Of a DNA stretch of 64,000 nt, positions 1 through 12,324 are shown piece by piece. The notes below the pieces were generated by a model. The model did not search any database. It was not told the origin of the DNA and saw only the letters and a program-made list of their open reading frames with translations. The position numbers were made by a program, and so were the translations under genes. This stretch comes from Carya illinoinensis (taxonomy: Eukaryota; Streptophyta; Magnoliopsida; Fagales; Juglandaceae). The DNA is taken from contig NC_056766.1 of the NCBI RefSeq assembly GCF_018687715.1, positions 24,653,501 to 24,717,500 on the forward strand, given 5' to 3'. Positions within the stretch are counted from its first letter, which is position 1. Each line of letters begins with the position of its first letter.

Positions 1-1158
1 AGTTAGTTTCCTTTTGTAAAGACTGAAGGGACTGAGTCCCTTTTTGTTTAAAGTAGTTATGTTAAATAAATGGATGACGGACTCTGAGAGTCCTTTGTAA
101 AGGAATGTAAAGGTATATCTATTAGATGTTTCTTTTAGTTAGAAATTAGAATTTATGCGTGATGCGTTCAAATCGTCTCGCATTATCTAAAAAAAAAATT
201 AATAAAATAATAATAATAATACTAATAACAATATGGGAATTCATTTATAAATAAATTTACTGTTATAATAGGACAAAAAATAGGTACGGGATCACAGTCT
301 CGCTCTTGATAGGGTGGGGTTGTGACAAAAGGACCTGTGGACATTGGCACTGTGTTGAACCACATAAATCTATGTGTCTCCCTCTCTATTTATATTTGCT
401 ACATTTAGTTTCTAATTTGCTGTTATGGACATGCATATGGGCACCATACTGCTGCTCCAAATCGCATCATAGGCCTCAAATGACACTGACCAAGACCTGA
501 ATCATCATCGTTAGTTGGGAATGAATCTTTCTCCCTTTTCAACTTGTTTCTACAAAAGAAGTCTTAACAGTAGAATTCACAAAGTATAGATACACATAAG
601 TCAGTTTTAGTTTCAAATTGCAATCTTTGAATGGAGTAGACTTACTACATTGTGTTGACAAAATGTCTTTGCATTGGTTTGCCTCATAGATTTTAGACTT
701 GGAGATGCTTATTGCTTCTCTTTGAAAGTTGTTTTCCCTCTTCCCTTTCAACCAAAAGAAAAAAGACTAATTCTTGTATGTATCATACATAGATGCGTAT
801 TAGATATTGAGAAGTACAGATGAGCTTGAAAGATTCCATTATCTAAGACTGTTGCTCAGTCATACTGAAATTTGTGAAGAAAGGAAATGTCTTGAGGCCT
901 TGGATGTCATCTATTTGGTAAACTTAAGACATGATTATATTTCTAAGCAAATGCTTATCGCATAATATAAGTTACAACCATGGTTTCACTGGCTAAATTC
1001 TCTTGCTTACAGTGTGGTTGTTATATTGTTGATGGTTTTTTGATTAAATTTACTAATTGATGCCTTTTTACTGCTTTTCTAATGAACATGTTAAACATGA
1101 AGGAAATAATGTTAGTTAATTTGAGTCGTTCTTCTGATCTCCCCATCCCTGTCATTAA
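1..1158. other. AT-rich DNA, no gene recognised
   Basis: No coding region, RNA gene or bounded mobile element could be supported here. The stretch is AT-rich and includes a short imperfect AAT-type simple repeat near 200-230. Around 280-480 the base composition and the phrase about 'gttgaaccacataaatc' are reminiscent of a copia LTR U5, but no boundary or partner LTR was found, so this is not called. Confidence 0.5.
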
Positions 1159-1370
1159 GTATTAACAAATATGACATATAGTAGGACTTCTGGTTTAGTC
1201 AGCTTTAAAGCGTTTTAATTTCAGTTTTCTTTCTTTCAACTTAGAATGAAATAAAGATGCATTACGGAATGAATAATGATGATAACACTTTGGCTGGCGT
1301 TCCCAACTTTTTGAACTTGACAAGCTTGTTTACATGTTTTAAAGTTGCTTCCTACTATATAATATATGCA
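1159..1370 (+). repeat. Dispersed repeat R, copy 1
   Basis: A segment of about 210 bp beginning 'gtattaacaaatatgacata' recurs at 11711-11843 (shorter) and 12325-12528. Copies 1 and 3 run together up to 'tatataatatatg'. Copy 1 is then followed directly by the start of a copia-like LTR at 1371, and copy 3 by the duplicated block that starts at 12529. It contains no ORF. It could be flanking DNA duplicated around the copia-like element or part of an uncharacterised repeat. Confidence 0.7.
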
Positions 1371-1453
1371 TGTTGTTACATTTTAATAAAAATTTATTTT
1401 GTAATGATTATCTTTTAAACTACAACGTTTGGGTTAAAGCATTAATATAGATT
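1371..1453 (+). mobile_element. Copia-like element, first part of 5' LTR
   Basis: The first 80 or so bases, starting 'TGTTGTTACATTTTAATAAA', align by eye with the start of the LTR at 10624. Both copies share the run through 'gggttaaagcattaa' and 'tatagattt'. After about 1453 the similarity stops and a different LTR begins, so this 5' LTR was cut by the Tat-type insertion or by a rearrangement. This copy keeps the empty site for the MITE found in the 3' LTR. Confidence 0.65.
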
Positions 1454-3328
1454 TAATGGATGTTGAACTCACAGAGATTAATTTTTGCTATTGAGTACTA
1501 AAATTTACTAAATTAAATACTCCTTGAAAAACTGAAAAAATGGAAATATTCTACTATCTAAATTAAATTGAAATACTAGACAAAACAAAATTAAGAATAA
1601 AATAGCATAAAATCTAAGATTTTAAATATAATAAGAATAGATTTAGAGCATTTGATTTCACCTAGAAAATCCCACACAATTTATTCAATATCTCCTCTTG
1701 AATAATATTAAAAATATCTCTAACTAATAACTCATCATATCCCTATGTGAATTCAACTAATTAGAGACTCATTAAGTTCTTTGGATTTTCTGGAAAATCA
1801 CACTAATTGTGGTAAAGTATTCCACTTTCACTCAACTAATGGTGCTTAATCCTAGAGCTTTAATCACAAATCACCTCTCGGTCTTATTGCAATTCAATAG
1901 ATCGAATAATAATTGGCTAGAAAAATGCAAGTATTAAGAACAAGGAATAAACACTCAATCATAAAAGATATTGAAAATAAAATAACTTGGAATATAAATT
2001 GTGTTCAAAGCTAGACTACATCAAAGCCCTAGAAAAATAAAATTAGTTCATGAAAAATCTGAAATCAACCATGTTCTTATTGAAATACATCAAAAGAAAA
2101 TTAAGAGAGAAGAGAATAAAAATCTTTTGCTTGAAATAGGTCAATCAAGCATTCAAGATTGTTGAAGATCTCTCCTCATTGATACTTGGTAGCCGACTTC
2201 ATTCTCCTATTTTCCTTCCGAATTTGGCTTCCCTAATCCTTTTCTCCAGTGAAGCACAACTCCCTCATTTTCGTCCAATAATATGCTTATATATGATAGA
2301 AAATAAACCCTATAATTTTCCTGATTTTTCTTAAAAAATTGCTTGACTTTCTGGACTTATTTTGGCATCCATGTATGGGCTTCAGAATTTCGAATTTTGA
2401 AATCATTTTTCATAAAAAGTTGTAACCCTTTACGATAGCTTTCCAACCCATCAAGAATTGAATCAATCGGATATGTGAGTAGAAAGTTACAGTCAAAATA
2501 TTAAAGTGGGTCCGGGTTGTTTCCAAGTACATTTCGAAGTTGAATTTCTTGTGGATTCCTTCTGTGATTTTTTTTCTTCCTTTTTTTTTTCTTTTTTTCT
2601 CTGGAAATTTTTCTTTTTAAATCTTCCATCCATATCTTCAGACCTTCCAGTCCATTCAAAATCTATTATCTTCTCAAATTTTAAAACAAAAGATATTCCC
2701 CATATATGTTGCTGAAAATTCAAAATTCTTGGCTTTCCAAATTATAGCTAAATTTAGAGCATTATAATGACATTGTTGAGCTGAACCCTACATTAATATT
2801 TTAGATCTCATTCTCAGCTTTCTAACACACCTAAACTTGCTTTATTCTGACTTCTAGAACTCTAGATGCAGGTTAAAAACTAAAATAGGGTTTGGGCTGC
2901 AATAAACTTCCAGACAGATTTTGACTTCTTTGTTTCTGCTAAATTTTGAGCTTCAAAATTGCATAAATGGGTTTTTTGATCTTCATAAAAGTTTTATTTC
3001 AATGTCTTAGCTTTCCAAAAAGACAAATGAAACCTAATACTAAGGTATGTAACTTCAATTAGAACCCAAAAACTGAACAATGTGCTGGTTTGACTAGACC
3101 AGACCAATTAGGATTTGCTCTCTAAGCCTAGCCCGATTTCTACCTCTTCACATCATCCAAATTCCAACTTAATTCAATAACTAAACACCTAAAAAATATA
3201 AAAAATTCTAAAGAATTAAATAAATGTAAAAAAAACCTAAAATTATAAACAAATGAGCTAAGAAAAATACAAAACACTATGAATCAAAACAATTAGGACT
3301 AAGAAAATGTGTGAAATAAATTTCCACA
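1454..3328 (-). mobile_element. LTR of an Athila/Tat-like gypsy element, left end truncated
   Basis: This is an AT-rich LTR whose minus-strand start is 'TGTGGAAATTTATTTC', ending on the plus strand with CA at 3328. A second copy lies at 50311-52181 and can be followed nearly end to end, including the 'gagcatttgatttcacct' and 'gactagaccaga' stretches. This copy lacks about 60 bases at its left end compared with the other. The DNA to its right is antisense-ORF sequence of a Tat element in both copies, so both come from one earlier insertion. It contains no ORF. Confidence 0.65.
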
Positions 3329-4730
3329 TCATCTTTTTGGATCGGGTGCCACCCCCTCAGGTGCAGAAGCGGCTGAAAAATCCTTCTAGGGGTGAAGCCA
3401 AGTAGCTGATGGTGCGTCATGACTCACCCTATGAGACCTCCAAGAGTGCAGGCTTCCAGGACCAAGTAGTCCACGGGCAAAGGCAATTGGAGCCTATGCA
3501 CATCAAATGCATTCTTCAGCTCCTTTGCGCACCCTCCTCCTCGAGGGGGGGGCTAGATGGAGATGTTTGTGTCCTTCGAAGACACTCTGAGGGAAGAAGT
3601 TGCCCATGAAGACACGGAGATGACTCAGGAGATGCATGTGTCTCTTGGGGCTTCCGGACTCCTATTGAAGAAGAGGCAAAAGAAGAAGAAGAAGACAAAG
3701 AGGAGGAGGAAGATAAAGAGGAACCAGAAATGAAGGACGAGGAAGAGATACCCCTAGAGGAGGGTGAGGAGCATGAGGCCACCTCTGTTGATCCCTCCAC
3801 TGCCCCCTGGGTAGGCCTCCAAGGCTAGGGCTCCGACTTGGACCTTAATAATGCCAGTGCGACAGCTACCAACCAGATAGCCCAAAGGCTATGACCTGCC
3901 TTCACCCAGGTATGATTCTAAGTCTTTTTTCCCTCGTTAGTTCTTCGAATTCCTAAGTGTCCTATCCCTCCTCATTCTCCTTTCCTTCATTTTTGGCAGG
4001 CTATAGATTAATTAGCGGTGAGGGTAGGTGAGGAGCTCGGGGAGCTGTTTGAGGCTAACCAACAGCTTGCAATACTGGTATGTTATGGGCATCACAAGTT
4101 GAGGCCGGGGGTCTAGTGAAACAAGGAACTTGATGCTGAGCGCTAAGGACTTTTCGATGAGGTGGAGGACATGTAGGGGCGCATCTAAAGCTTAGAGAAG
4201 GACACCGCAAGGAGCGATTGCCAAAAGGAAGAGCTGAGGAGACAGCACCTTGAGGCTGAGGATGATGTTTACATGTTTTCTGCCTATAGCGAGTAGCTCG
4301 AGGTGACCCAGGCAGCAACCAAGCAAAACTTGGTCAGTCGAGAGGCCGAGCTAGTCCAAACCCAAGTAATGTTGAAGAATCTCTGATGGGACAACCTCAA
4401 GGCTTGCGAAAAACACACAAGGTAGATATCCTTGAGTTTCAAAACCATGATGGAGGCACAGCATTTAAGGGGGAGCTGTGGTGGGCCAAGGAGCAGGTCA
4501 GTGGACTGAAATAGGAGGTGTCAGAGAAGAACAAGAGCCTCTAGGCCCAAGACCTTACGATCACGAGCCTGAGTTCAAACCTTGAGGGCATAGGGCAGAA
4601 TTCTGTAGGGATCAGTTCCTAGACCACGAATTCCATAGCCATTCGGGACATAGCTTAGTCATATGGCTATCGGGGGGGGGGGGGGGGAGGGCTCAAACAG
4701 CTACAAGAACAGTTGTTGGTGCATCCCGAG
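3329..4730 (+). pseudogene. Tat-element antisense ORF, C-terminal part (degenerate)
   Basis: Read on the plus strand, this encodes broken pieces of an acidic protein: a Glu/Asp/Lys-rich stretch around 3660-3780, then stretches with coiled-coil character around 4010-4400 with many Glu, Leu and Gln residues. Stops and frameshifts interrupt it. The same sequence recurs at 52182-54290, where the N-terminal part and promoter are also kept. It runs opposite to the pol genes at 6070-9460, as the antisense ORFs described in Tat/Retand-type retroelements do. A run of 16 G at 4672-4687 may be partly a sequencing or assembly artefact. Function is unknown. Confidence 0.6.
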
Positions 4731-5034
4731 TTGTACTTGGGCACACTAAACTTGCAATCTCTTAAGCTGGATCCCTAGGCTTAGGCTTATTGCAAGAAGT
4801 TCAGGCAACCAGGGTACCCCCTTCCTACTAGGCAGTTCTGCCCAGCCTCCCTAAAGACAGGCTTGCGACCTTCATTCCTCTTCCCTTTTATTTTTTCAAT
4901 GTACCTTGTAAAGAATGCACATTGTGCGCATAACTAATGAGAATCCATTTCGCTCCACATACATGTTTTACTTCTCGCCTTCCTTTTTTTTTTTTTTGTG
5001 TGCTTTGGAAGCAGGACGGGTCTTTGCTTGGGTT
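4731..5034. other. Spacer between antisense ORF and tandem array
   Basis: Degenerate continuation of the Tat-type element, with a counterpart at about 54240-54460. It includes a poly-T run near 4985-5000. No coding sequence is recognised. Confidence 0.5.
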
Positions 5035-6030
5035 GGCAAGCCCTTAGCCCATAGCAAGTCTAGGAACTCTACTTTGATGCGAGTCTAAGGACTCGGCTTC
5101 GTTGGATGGGGGGGTCAGCAAGACCTTACCCTGCAGTGGGTCTAGGGACTTAACTTTGATGCGAGTTTAAGGACTTGGCTTTGTTGGATGTGGAGTCGGC
5201 AAGCCCTTACCTTGCAACAACTCAAGGGCCTCAACTTTGATGCAAGTCTTGGGACTCGACTCCATTGGATGGGGGTTTGGCAAGGCCATACCTTGCAAGT
5301 GAATCAAGGGACTCGACTTCGATGCTAGTGTAGGGACTTGGCTGTGTTGGAAGGGGGGTCGGCAGGTCTAGGAGACTTGGCCTTACCCCACAACGAGTCT
5401 AGGAACTCGACTTTAATGCAAGCCTAGGGACTCAGCTTTATTGGACGAGGGGTCGGCAAGGCCTTACCCCACAGCGAGTCTATGGACTCGACTTTGATGT
5501 GAGTCTAGGGACTCGGCTTTGTTGGACGGGGGTCGGCAAGGCCTTACCCCTTAGTGAGTCTATGGACTCAACTTCGATACAAGTCTAGGGACTCAGTTTT
5601 GTTGGACAGGGGTCGGCAAGGCCTTACCCCACAGCGAGTTGAAGGACCCGGCTCTATTAGACTGGGGGTCAGAATGGCCTTACCCTATAGCGAGTCTAGG
5701 GACTTGACTTCGATGTGAGTCTACAGACTTGGTTTTGTTGGACGGGGGGTCGGCAAGGCCTTACCCCGTAGCGAGTCTAGGGACTTAACTTTGTTAGACG
5801 GGGGGTCAGCAAGGCCTTACCTAGGAACGAGTTGAGGGACTCGGCTCCAATGGACAAGGGGTTAGCAAGGGCTTACCCCACAGCAAGTCTAGGGACTTGA
5901 CTTTGATGTGAGTCTAGGGACTCGTCTTTATTGGATGGGGGGGTCAGCAAGGCCTTACCCCTCAACGAGTTAAGGGACTTGACTTTGGTTCGAGTCTAGG
6001 GACATGGTACGAGTCTAGGGACTTGCCTTT
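5035..6030. repeat. Tandem array of about a dozen ~80-bp units in the Tat 3' region
   Basis: Each unit, read on the plus strand, contains 'gagtctagggactcg', 'ttgttggacgggggtc' and 'ggcaaggccttacccc'. Units are about 75-84 bp and diverged. The array lies between the antisense ORF and the C-terminal end of pol, that is, in the 3' untranslated part of the minus-strand element. A shorter version occurs at 54460-54745. Tandem arrays at this place are known in Tat/Ogre elements and can seed satellite DNA. Confidence 0.85.
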
Positions 6031-6069
6031 GTTTCCAATTCAGTCGACAGAGGGTTTAGGGCAACTATT

Positions 6070-9000
6070 TGCACATTCTCATTCGTAAGTTTGGATTTTC
6101 ATACATGTGATTGCTCGCTGTCCTTACACAAAATATTTCTTCAAGTGTTCGATGTTCCATGGGTGGGGGAGCTCAAGTCCTTCGCTACTCTTGAGATGGT
6201 AGGAACTGGGCTGGTTATTGGTGGTTACCACATACGAGCCTTCCCATCATCAACCAAGCTTTCCTTCTTCAGGGGTAGTGACCTCTATTTGTTTCAACAC
6301 TAGGTTGCCCACTCTAAAGAAGCATGGCCAAACTCGTTTGTTGAAATAATGTTCCACCTTTTTCTTGTTTCTCGTTGTTCATGTGGCCATCCCTTCCCTC
6401 CTCTCTTCCAGGAGATCCACTTCCTCTGCCAGTCTTGCATTGTTGGAGAATGTATCAAAGTGTTGTACACAGAACATAGGCATCCCAACTTCTACTATGG
6501 TTATTGCTTTGCTCCCCGTAAGTGACGGTGAATGGCATCTCTCTGGTGGGGATCTGAAAGGTCATTTGGTATGCCCAAAGCACACCCGAGAGTTCTTTGA
6601 CCCATGCCCCTTTGTGCGCTCCGAGCTTCTTTTTGAGAGGGGAGAGGAGAGTTTTGTTGGTGGCCTCGACCTGGCCATTGGCTTGCGGGTGTCCTAGCGA
6701 AGAGTACTTTACTTTTCTCCCAAGCTTCACGCTCCATTCCCAGTAGTGTGAGTAGTCAAACTATTTTTTGTTCTCTGATATGAAGGCCTAGGGTATGCTA
6801 AACCTACATATTATCAATTTCCATAGGAATTTTGTGATGGTCCTGGAAGTGATGCTTGTTAACACCTCTGCTTCAACCCACTTCGTGAAGTAGTCAACTG
6901 CTACCATCACGAAGTTGGCTCCCCCTAGCCAACAAGAATGGGATGATTAGGTCCAGGGTGAAGGGCCATAGGGCAGTGATCGACATTAATTCCTCCGGTG
7001 GGATGTGCGGTACTGGCCCATGTTTTTGGCACTTCGGGCATTTCCTTGCAAATTCTTTGGAGTCTTTGAGGGAAAAGGGCCAATAGTACCCAGCTGGGGT
7101 GACCTTTAAGGCTAGGGCCCTTCCTCCTGTGTGGCTCCCATAAATACCCTTGTAAATCTTTGCTAGCACATACCACGCTTCGTTTGGTGACAAGCATCTA
7201 AGGAGGGGTTGGGAGAAGCCTCTCCTGTATAGGACTCCATCCAACAAGGTGAACCTGGCCACTCTGTTTCTAACCTTTCATGCCACCTCTGTATCACTAG
7301 GTAGCTTGCCCTCTTGCAAAAATTCCCTACTATCAGTCACCCATTTTATGGATGTTGAGGTGGCTATGAGTTGTTCACTTCCAATGGATGTGGCGTCCAT
7401 TGTTCTAATCACTGTTTGTTCTTGGAGAGGGAGCACTTCCTACCCTGACATAGCTTTTACTAATCGTTTTGCCTTCTGGTTTTTCCCTCTTGAGACCTGC
7501 CGGATGCGAAAGTATCGGAATTGGCCGCGCTCATTGCAGATGAGTTGGAGGTACTTCTTCAACTTTTCCCCTTTCATCGTGAACTACCCTAGTACCTGGC
7601 TAATAACCACTTGGAGTCGGCTCTTATTTCCACCTCCTCGGCTCCCAGCACTTGAGCCACCATCATCCCTACCAAGAGTGCCTCATACCCAACCTCATTG
7701 TTGGTTGCTCTAAAGGCTAACTTGACTGCATAGTTGTGCTCCACCCCTTCCTTAGTTACTATGTGTACCTTGACGCCCCTACAAGCCTGGTAGGATGAGC
7801 CATCTACATAGACCCGCCAGGGTTTTCCCAGGGGTGTGGTCGGCGTCTCTTCTGTGAAGCTGGTGAATTCCATGATGAAGTTGGCCAACACTTGTCCCTT
7901 GATCATGGAATGGGGTTGGTACTCGATGTCGAATTTGCTGAGCTCAATCGCCCACTTGGTGTGCTAGCCTAATCTTTCTGGCTTTTGCAAAACATTTTTT
8001 AGGAGCAAATCGGTTAGTACCTTCAGTGGGTGGGCTTGGAAGTACAGCCTCAACCTTCTTGAAGCAACCACTAGTGCGAACAACAACATTTCGGTCCACG
8101 GGTATTGGCTTTGGCTTCTTGAAAGGCTCGGATCATGTAATAAACGAGTCTCTATCCTTGCTCCATGTATCTGACTAGCATTGCCAAGGTTGCATGCAAG
8201 AACACGGCCAGGTACATGGTCAAATCCTCTCCAGTCTTCATTTGGCTAAGGAGCAGGGGATGGGTTAGGTGCTTCTTCAGGTCAAAGAAGGCTTCTTCTC
8301 AAATCATATCCCAATCATGGGCCTTTCTTAAGACCATGAGAGGCACCAGTCAGTCGACTGAGCGATGAAGTGATTGAGGGCTGCCACCCTACTGGCTTGC
8401 CTCTAGATCTCGTGGAGGTTGCGGGGAGAGAGCATCTCTATTACCTCTTCATCCTTTTTGGGGTTTGCTTTGATCCCTCACTTGGAGACCATGAACCCCA
8501 AGAATTTCCTAGACTCTACCCCAAACGCACACTTTGTCGGGTTGAGCTTCATTTGGAATCTTCGGAGAACCAAGAAGGCTTCTTGAAGGTTTGGAGCTTA
8601 GCATTCTTTCCTTTCACTAGTAGGCCGTCCACTTACTCTTCCACGTTTTAGCCAATTTGTTGTTTGAACATTTGGTTGACAAACTGCTGTTAGGTAGCTC
8701 CGGTGTTCTTAAGGCCAAACGACATAGCTTCGTAGCAGTATAGCCCTCGATCCATGATGAAGGCTGTCTTTTCCTTGTCCTCCTGGCTCATTCTAATTTG
8801 ATTGTATCCGAAGTAGGCATCCATGAAGTGGAGGAGGAGGTGCCCCATAGTCAAATCTACAATTACGTCGATGTAGAGCAGAGGGAAGCTATCCTTCAGG
8901 CAAGCTTTATTTAGGTCAATGAAATCAAAACACATTCACCACTTCTTGTTAGCCTTCTTCACCAGGACTACATTGGAGAGCCATTCTGGGTAGTGTACCT

Positions 9001-9460
9001 CTCAGATGAATCTTGTAGCCAAAAGGTGATCTACTTCTATGGCTATTGCCGTATATTTCTCCACGTTGAAGCTTCGCCATTTCTGCTTGACTTTATGGGC
9101 CATAGGGTCAACGCAGAGTTTGTGTTTAATGATGGAATTGTCTATCTCATGTATCTCCTCATGACTCCAAGTAAAGACATCTTGGTGCTCGATAAGGAGG
9201 CATTTTATGGCTTGCCTCAATTTAGGATCTAGCTTAGTCCCATCATGTTCAAGTCTGTCAAGCTATCTCCATCATGAAGGTGTTCCTAGGCCAGATTCCT
9301 CCCAGGAGGGCTACCAAAGTGATTTTCTTGTCTTGGTCATCGGTAGACATTTGCTCCATGTTGAAGTGGGCGAGGTATGACTTATGGCTTTCATTGTCTT
9401 GCTACTTCACTATTAGAAGGTACGCGGCTCATTTGGCCTGTCTTGAAATTTTAAAATATT
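6070..9460 (-). pseudogene. Tat-type Ty3/gypsy pol, degenerate
   Basis: Minus-strand remains of a pol gene in the order expected for Ty3/gypsy. There is a pre-RT and RT N-terminal part with 'EHQDVFTWSHE' (about 9220-9000) and an RT palm part with 'MSFGLKNTGAT' (8935-8690). RNase H with 'KGQVLANFIMEF' and 'ATNNEVGYEALL' lies at 7906-7589. Integrase has a zinc-binding part with 'CPKCQKHG' (7262-6894), a core with 'GHPQANGQVEATNKTL' (6730-6455) and a GPY/F-like tail with 'PEEGKLG' and 'HPWNIEHLKKY' (6300-6070). The RNase H and integrase wording is typical of the Tat lineage. Frameshifts and stops make it non-functional. Gag and a 5' LTR were not found to the right. Confidence 0.8.
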
Positions 9461-9519
9461 TGGCTACAATGTTTCCTTTTCCTTCAACTCTTTGAGTTTT
9501 TTGGAAGTAAAGTCAGAAA

Positions 9520-10612
9520 TGGTTAACTCTTGGGTAATTGATATACGTTTACGGAAAAACTTTTCCAAATGGCAAACAGTTTAGAATATATTATCATTGG
9601 ATGCTTTTATATTTGTTGTCGTCTGGTTTGTTTAAAACGGCATATTATATTAATTTTTGGACTGTTTTGGCTGTGTTTTTATTACTTAAGCCGTTTTATG
9701 ATTTTAAGTGTTTTATGGCATGCTTTGGCTTCCCTTTTTTTTTCATAAGTCAACTTTTTCTTTTCTTAAGTCAACTATGGAGTTGAATTGCTTTGACATC
9801 AATAAAGAAGCAAATTAGTTGAGATATTTATTTTGAGAAAAATCAATTGAATTGTGATAGTATTACCACAATTGGTAGGGTATAAAATCGTTATTATTAT
9901 GATAAATTTAGATCCTTTTGAAGAAAAAACACAGTATTATAAGATTTGTTTTATTGATGGTATTTTATTAATGTGGATCCACTATACAAAGCTTCGACAA
10001 GGGAAATTGATATGGAATATATCGAGGGGAATGAGATTAAAATTCATAATTCAAGAGCCATGTATGAGGATACTCAATCTGGGGACTAGAGATCCTGAGA
10101 TCTGGGTTCAATGGAAAAAATGAATTATATGATGGTCGTAAGAAATGCACTATTTTTTTATTTCTCATTCCTATGATGTGAGTGCATTTATCCTGTAATT
10201 TTGTGGAGGATGAATTTTTTTTTTTTAGAAACTCTTAATGAAATTCTGTAACTCTTATGAGTAGAGTGTAAGAATTACAAAAGCACCCTTGACAGATTTC
10301 ATCTATGTGAGTGTGGGAGTGGGGCCGCTCTCTATGAGAATCAGGTTTATTTTCAAATATACTCATGAAATCGGTATAAACACAAGGTCGTAATGTGCTG
10401 GTTAATAAAACTTATGTCAACACCTGGGTTATTATGTATGAGTAATAATTCTTTATTGTTCTTAAGTAGTCATAGTTCAAGTCTGAGACCATTACTGACT
10501 CTAGAATAAAGATTATTATTTCACTAAGTGAGGATTCAATACAAAGCATACCTTCATATTACATAATGATCCATCCTAACTTGGGAATCTCTCTTTATAT
10601 TTTTATTAATAT
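9520..10612 (+). mobile_element. Internal region of a copia-like element (non-coding or decayed)
   Basis: Lies between the Tat remnant and the polypurine tract at 10613. The part near 9520-9840 shows weak similarity to the U3 of the 3' LTR around 11430-11560 (shared 'tatacgtt' and 'acggaaaaa' motifs), so it may hold the rest of the 5' LTR. A frame of 89 codons at 9854-10123 matches no domain I can name. No gag or pol motif was seen, so this may be a non-autonomous or internally deleted element. Confidence 0.45.
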
Positions 10613-10623
10613 GAGTGGGGGAT
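10613..10623 (+). other. Polypurine tract of copia-like element
   Basis: The sequence 'gagtgggggat' sits directly before the LTR start 'TGTTGATACATT', the expected position for the plus-strand primer of reverse transcription. Confidence 0.75.
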
Positions 10624-11700
10624 TGTTGATACATTATAATAAAAATTTATTTTGTAACAATTATTGTATAAATTGCAACATTTGGGTTAAAGCATTAAGA
10701 GCATTTTTAATGGATTATGCAAGGATAATTTTGATGAATGTAAGATGAATTTAGATTTTGGTTATTCCATTTATATAAGTCTCCGCACATTGGAATAGCT
10801 ATTTTTTTTATTATTATATAACAATAAAATAATATAAGATAAATTTAACTTTAGCTATTCACATCAAATCTCCACATGAATAATTATTTATTTATTATAT
10901 AGTAATGAGTAATTAATAATTTAAAAAATATTTAATTTTTTTAATTATTAATTTAATTTATTTTATCATATTTTAATTATTAATTATTAGTTTATTTTAT
11001 TTTATCACATTTTGCTATTTAATTTAAAGAAACTTATGGAAGTTTGTGGATGTAGATGGAGAAAAGAGAAAGAGTGTTATAAAAAATAATAAAATAAGAT
11101 TTACTCTTTATACAATGTAGACCAAATTTAATCTTTTCTTTACCGATACTAGCTGAAAGTTACAAATTTTGTTAATAAATAATCCATTATAAGTATGTTT
11201 TATATCTAATAGTTAAAAAATATAATATATTTTGAAAATACATAATTCGGTGAGAATGCTCTAATATAGATTTTTATTTGCATGCCGTTGCAGATTTTCT
11301 TATATTAATATATTTTGTAATTATCTGGAAAGCTGTTTATAATAAATTTGATTGATTTAGTGTTGTAAGTTTTTATTCAGTAGGCATGCATTGCATTTAT
11401 GGCTATTGAGGTGCTACTTTTCCATCTATGGCTTTAACTCATGTATATACGTTATCCTTCTTTTGATTGACGGAAAAATAGCTCCAGCTTGAGAAAGTAT
11501 TTTCAACGTTTGATTGATTATGATTTTTTATGGTTTTGTTTTAAGGCTTAGCCATTTCCATTATTTCGTGCATTAACTATTACATAGTTTAATTCTTCGG
11601 TTACTTCATGGGCCGTTTTACAGTATAATTATCAGTAAGTTTTACTAGCCTATAAATAGGTGCTTTGGTTCAGTCAGACGGGTGTTTCCTTTTGTAGAGC
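10624..11700 (+). mobile_element. Copia-like element, 3' LTR (right end uncertain)
   Basis: Starts 'TGTTGATACATTATAATAAA' right after a polypurine tract and matches the 5' fragment at 1371. It is split by the MITE at 10699-11261. A TATA box 'TATAAATAGG' at 11651-11660 marks the core promoter, so the R/U5 part should continue some way to the right, possibly into the repeat copy at 11711. The exact 3' end and target duplication could not be fixed. Confidence 0.6.
10699..11261. mobile_element. Tourist/Harbinger-like MITE with TAA target duplication
   Basis: The ends are imperfect inverted repeats: left 'GAGCATTTTTAATGGATTAT', right read in reverse 'GAGCATTCTCACCGAATTAT'. Both sides carry the 3-bp duplication TAA (10696-10698 and 11262-11264). 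The interior is AT-rich with no ORF. The copia 5' LTR at 1435-1453 reads 'gcattaatatagattt' without the insert, giving an empty site. A 3-bp TAA/TTA duplication is characteristic of PIF/Harbinger-derived MITEs. Confidence 0.85.
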
Positions 11701-11710
11701 TCAACCACTT

Positions 11711-11843
11711 GTATTAACAAATATGACATATAGTAGGACTTCTGGTTTAGTCAGCTTTAAGGTGTTCTAATTTCAGTTTTCTTTCTTTCTAGAAGGAAAT
11801 AAAGATGCATTACGGAATGAATAATGATGATAACACATTGGCC
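11711..11843 (+). repeat. Dispersed repeat R, copy 2 (truncated)
   Basis: Matches 1159-1300 and 12325-12450 through 'gataacacattggcc', then stops. It lies about 50 bp after the TATA box of the copia-like 3' LTR, so it could in fact belong to the transcribed part of that LTR. Confidence 0.65.
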
Positions 11844-12324
11844 GCACTCATATTAATAAAAATATGAGGATTTGGTATGTGTTAGGATATGTGAAGGTAG
11901 TGACGAGTATATAATAATCTAAGGTTGGGACGCACGACTCTATCGGTCAGAATCATGCGTCGGATTGTAGAAATAGAAGAACAAGATGAAGGTCTTAGTG
12001 TCTTAACCCTAAGGTGAATCATAGTTCTTCACTTTAAAAAATAAGACCCCAAAAGTTTTAGTATAGTAAATGGCACGTAAGAGCCTAGGGATGGACGAAG
12101 AATGTTCCAAATGAGGCATAGTTATATTTTTAGAATAGTTACTTATGCATTAGATAGATGATGACGTAAGGTTATGTGTATGCATGTAGGTTGCCATCTG
12201 ACACGTACACGAATAGACTGCATGGATTGAGTATGGCATGAAGTCTAGGTAAGTATTGCATTCATACTTTTCTAGAGTTTTTCTTATGCAAACGAAGAAG
12301 AAAACAGGTGTGCATAAAAAAACT
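11844..12324. other. Unassigned spacer
   Basis: DNA of about 480 bp between two copies of repeat R. No ORF, repeat boundary or RNA gene is recognised. Confidence 0.5.

Noticed and set aside
3516..3800. Serine-rich minus-strand frame, with a counterpart at 52356-52652
   Set aside because: It is the reverse of the acidic Glu/Asp-rich run in the antisense ORF.
9854..10123. 89-codon plus-strand frame as a gene
   Set aside because: No domain or homologue is recognised; it lies in decayed copia-like internal DNA.
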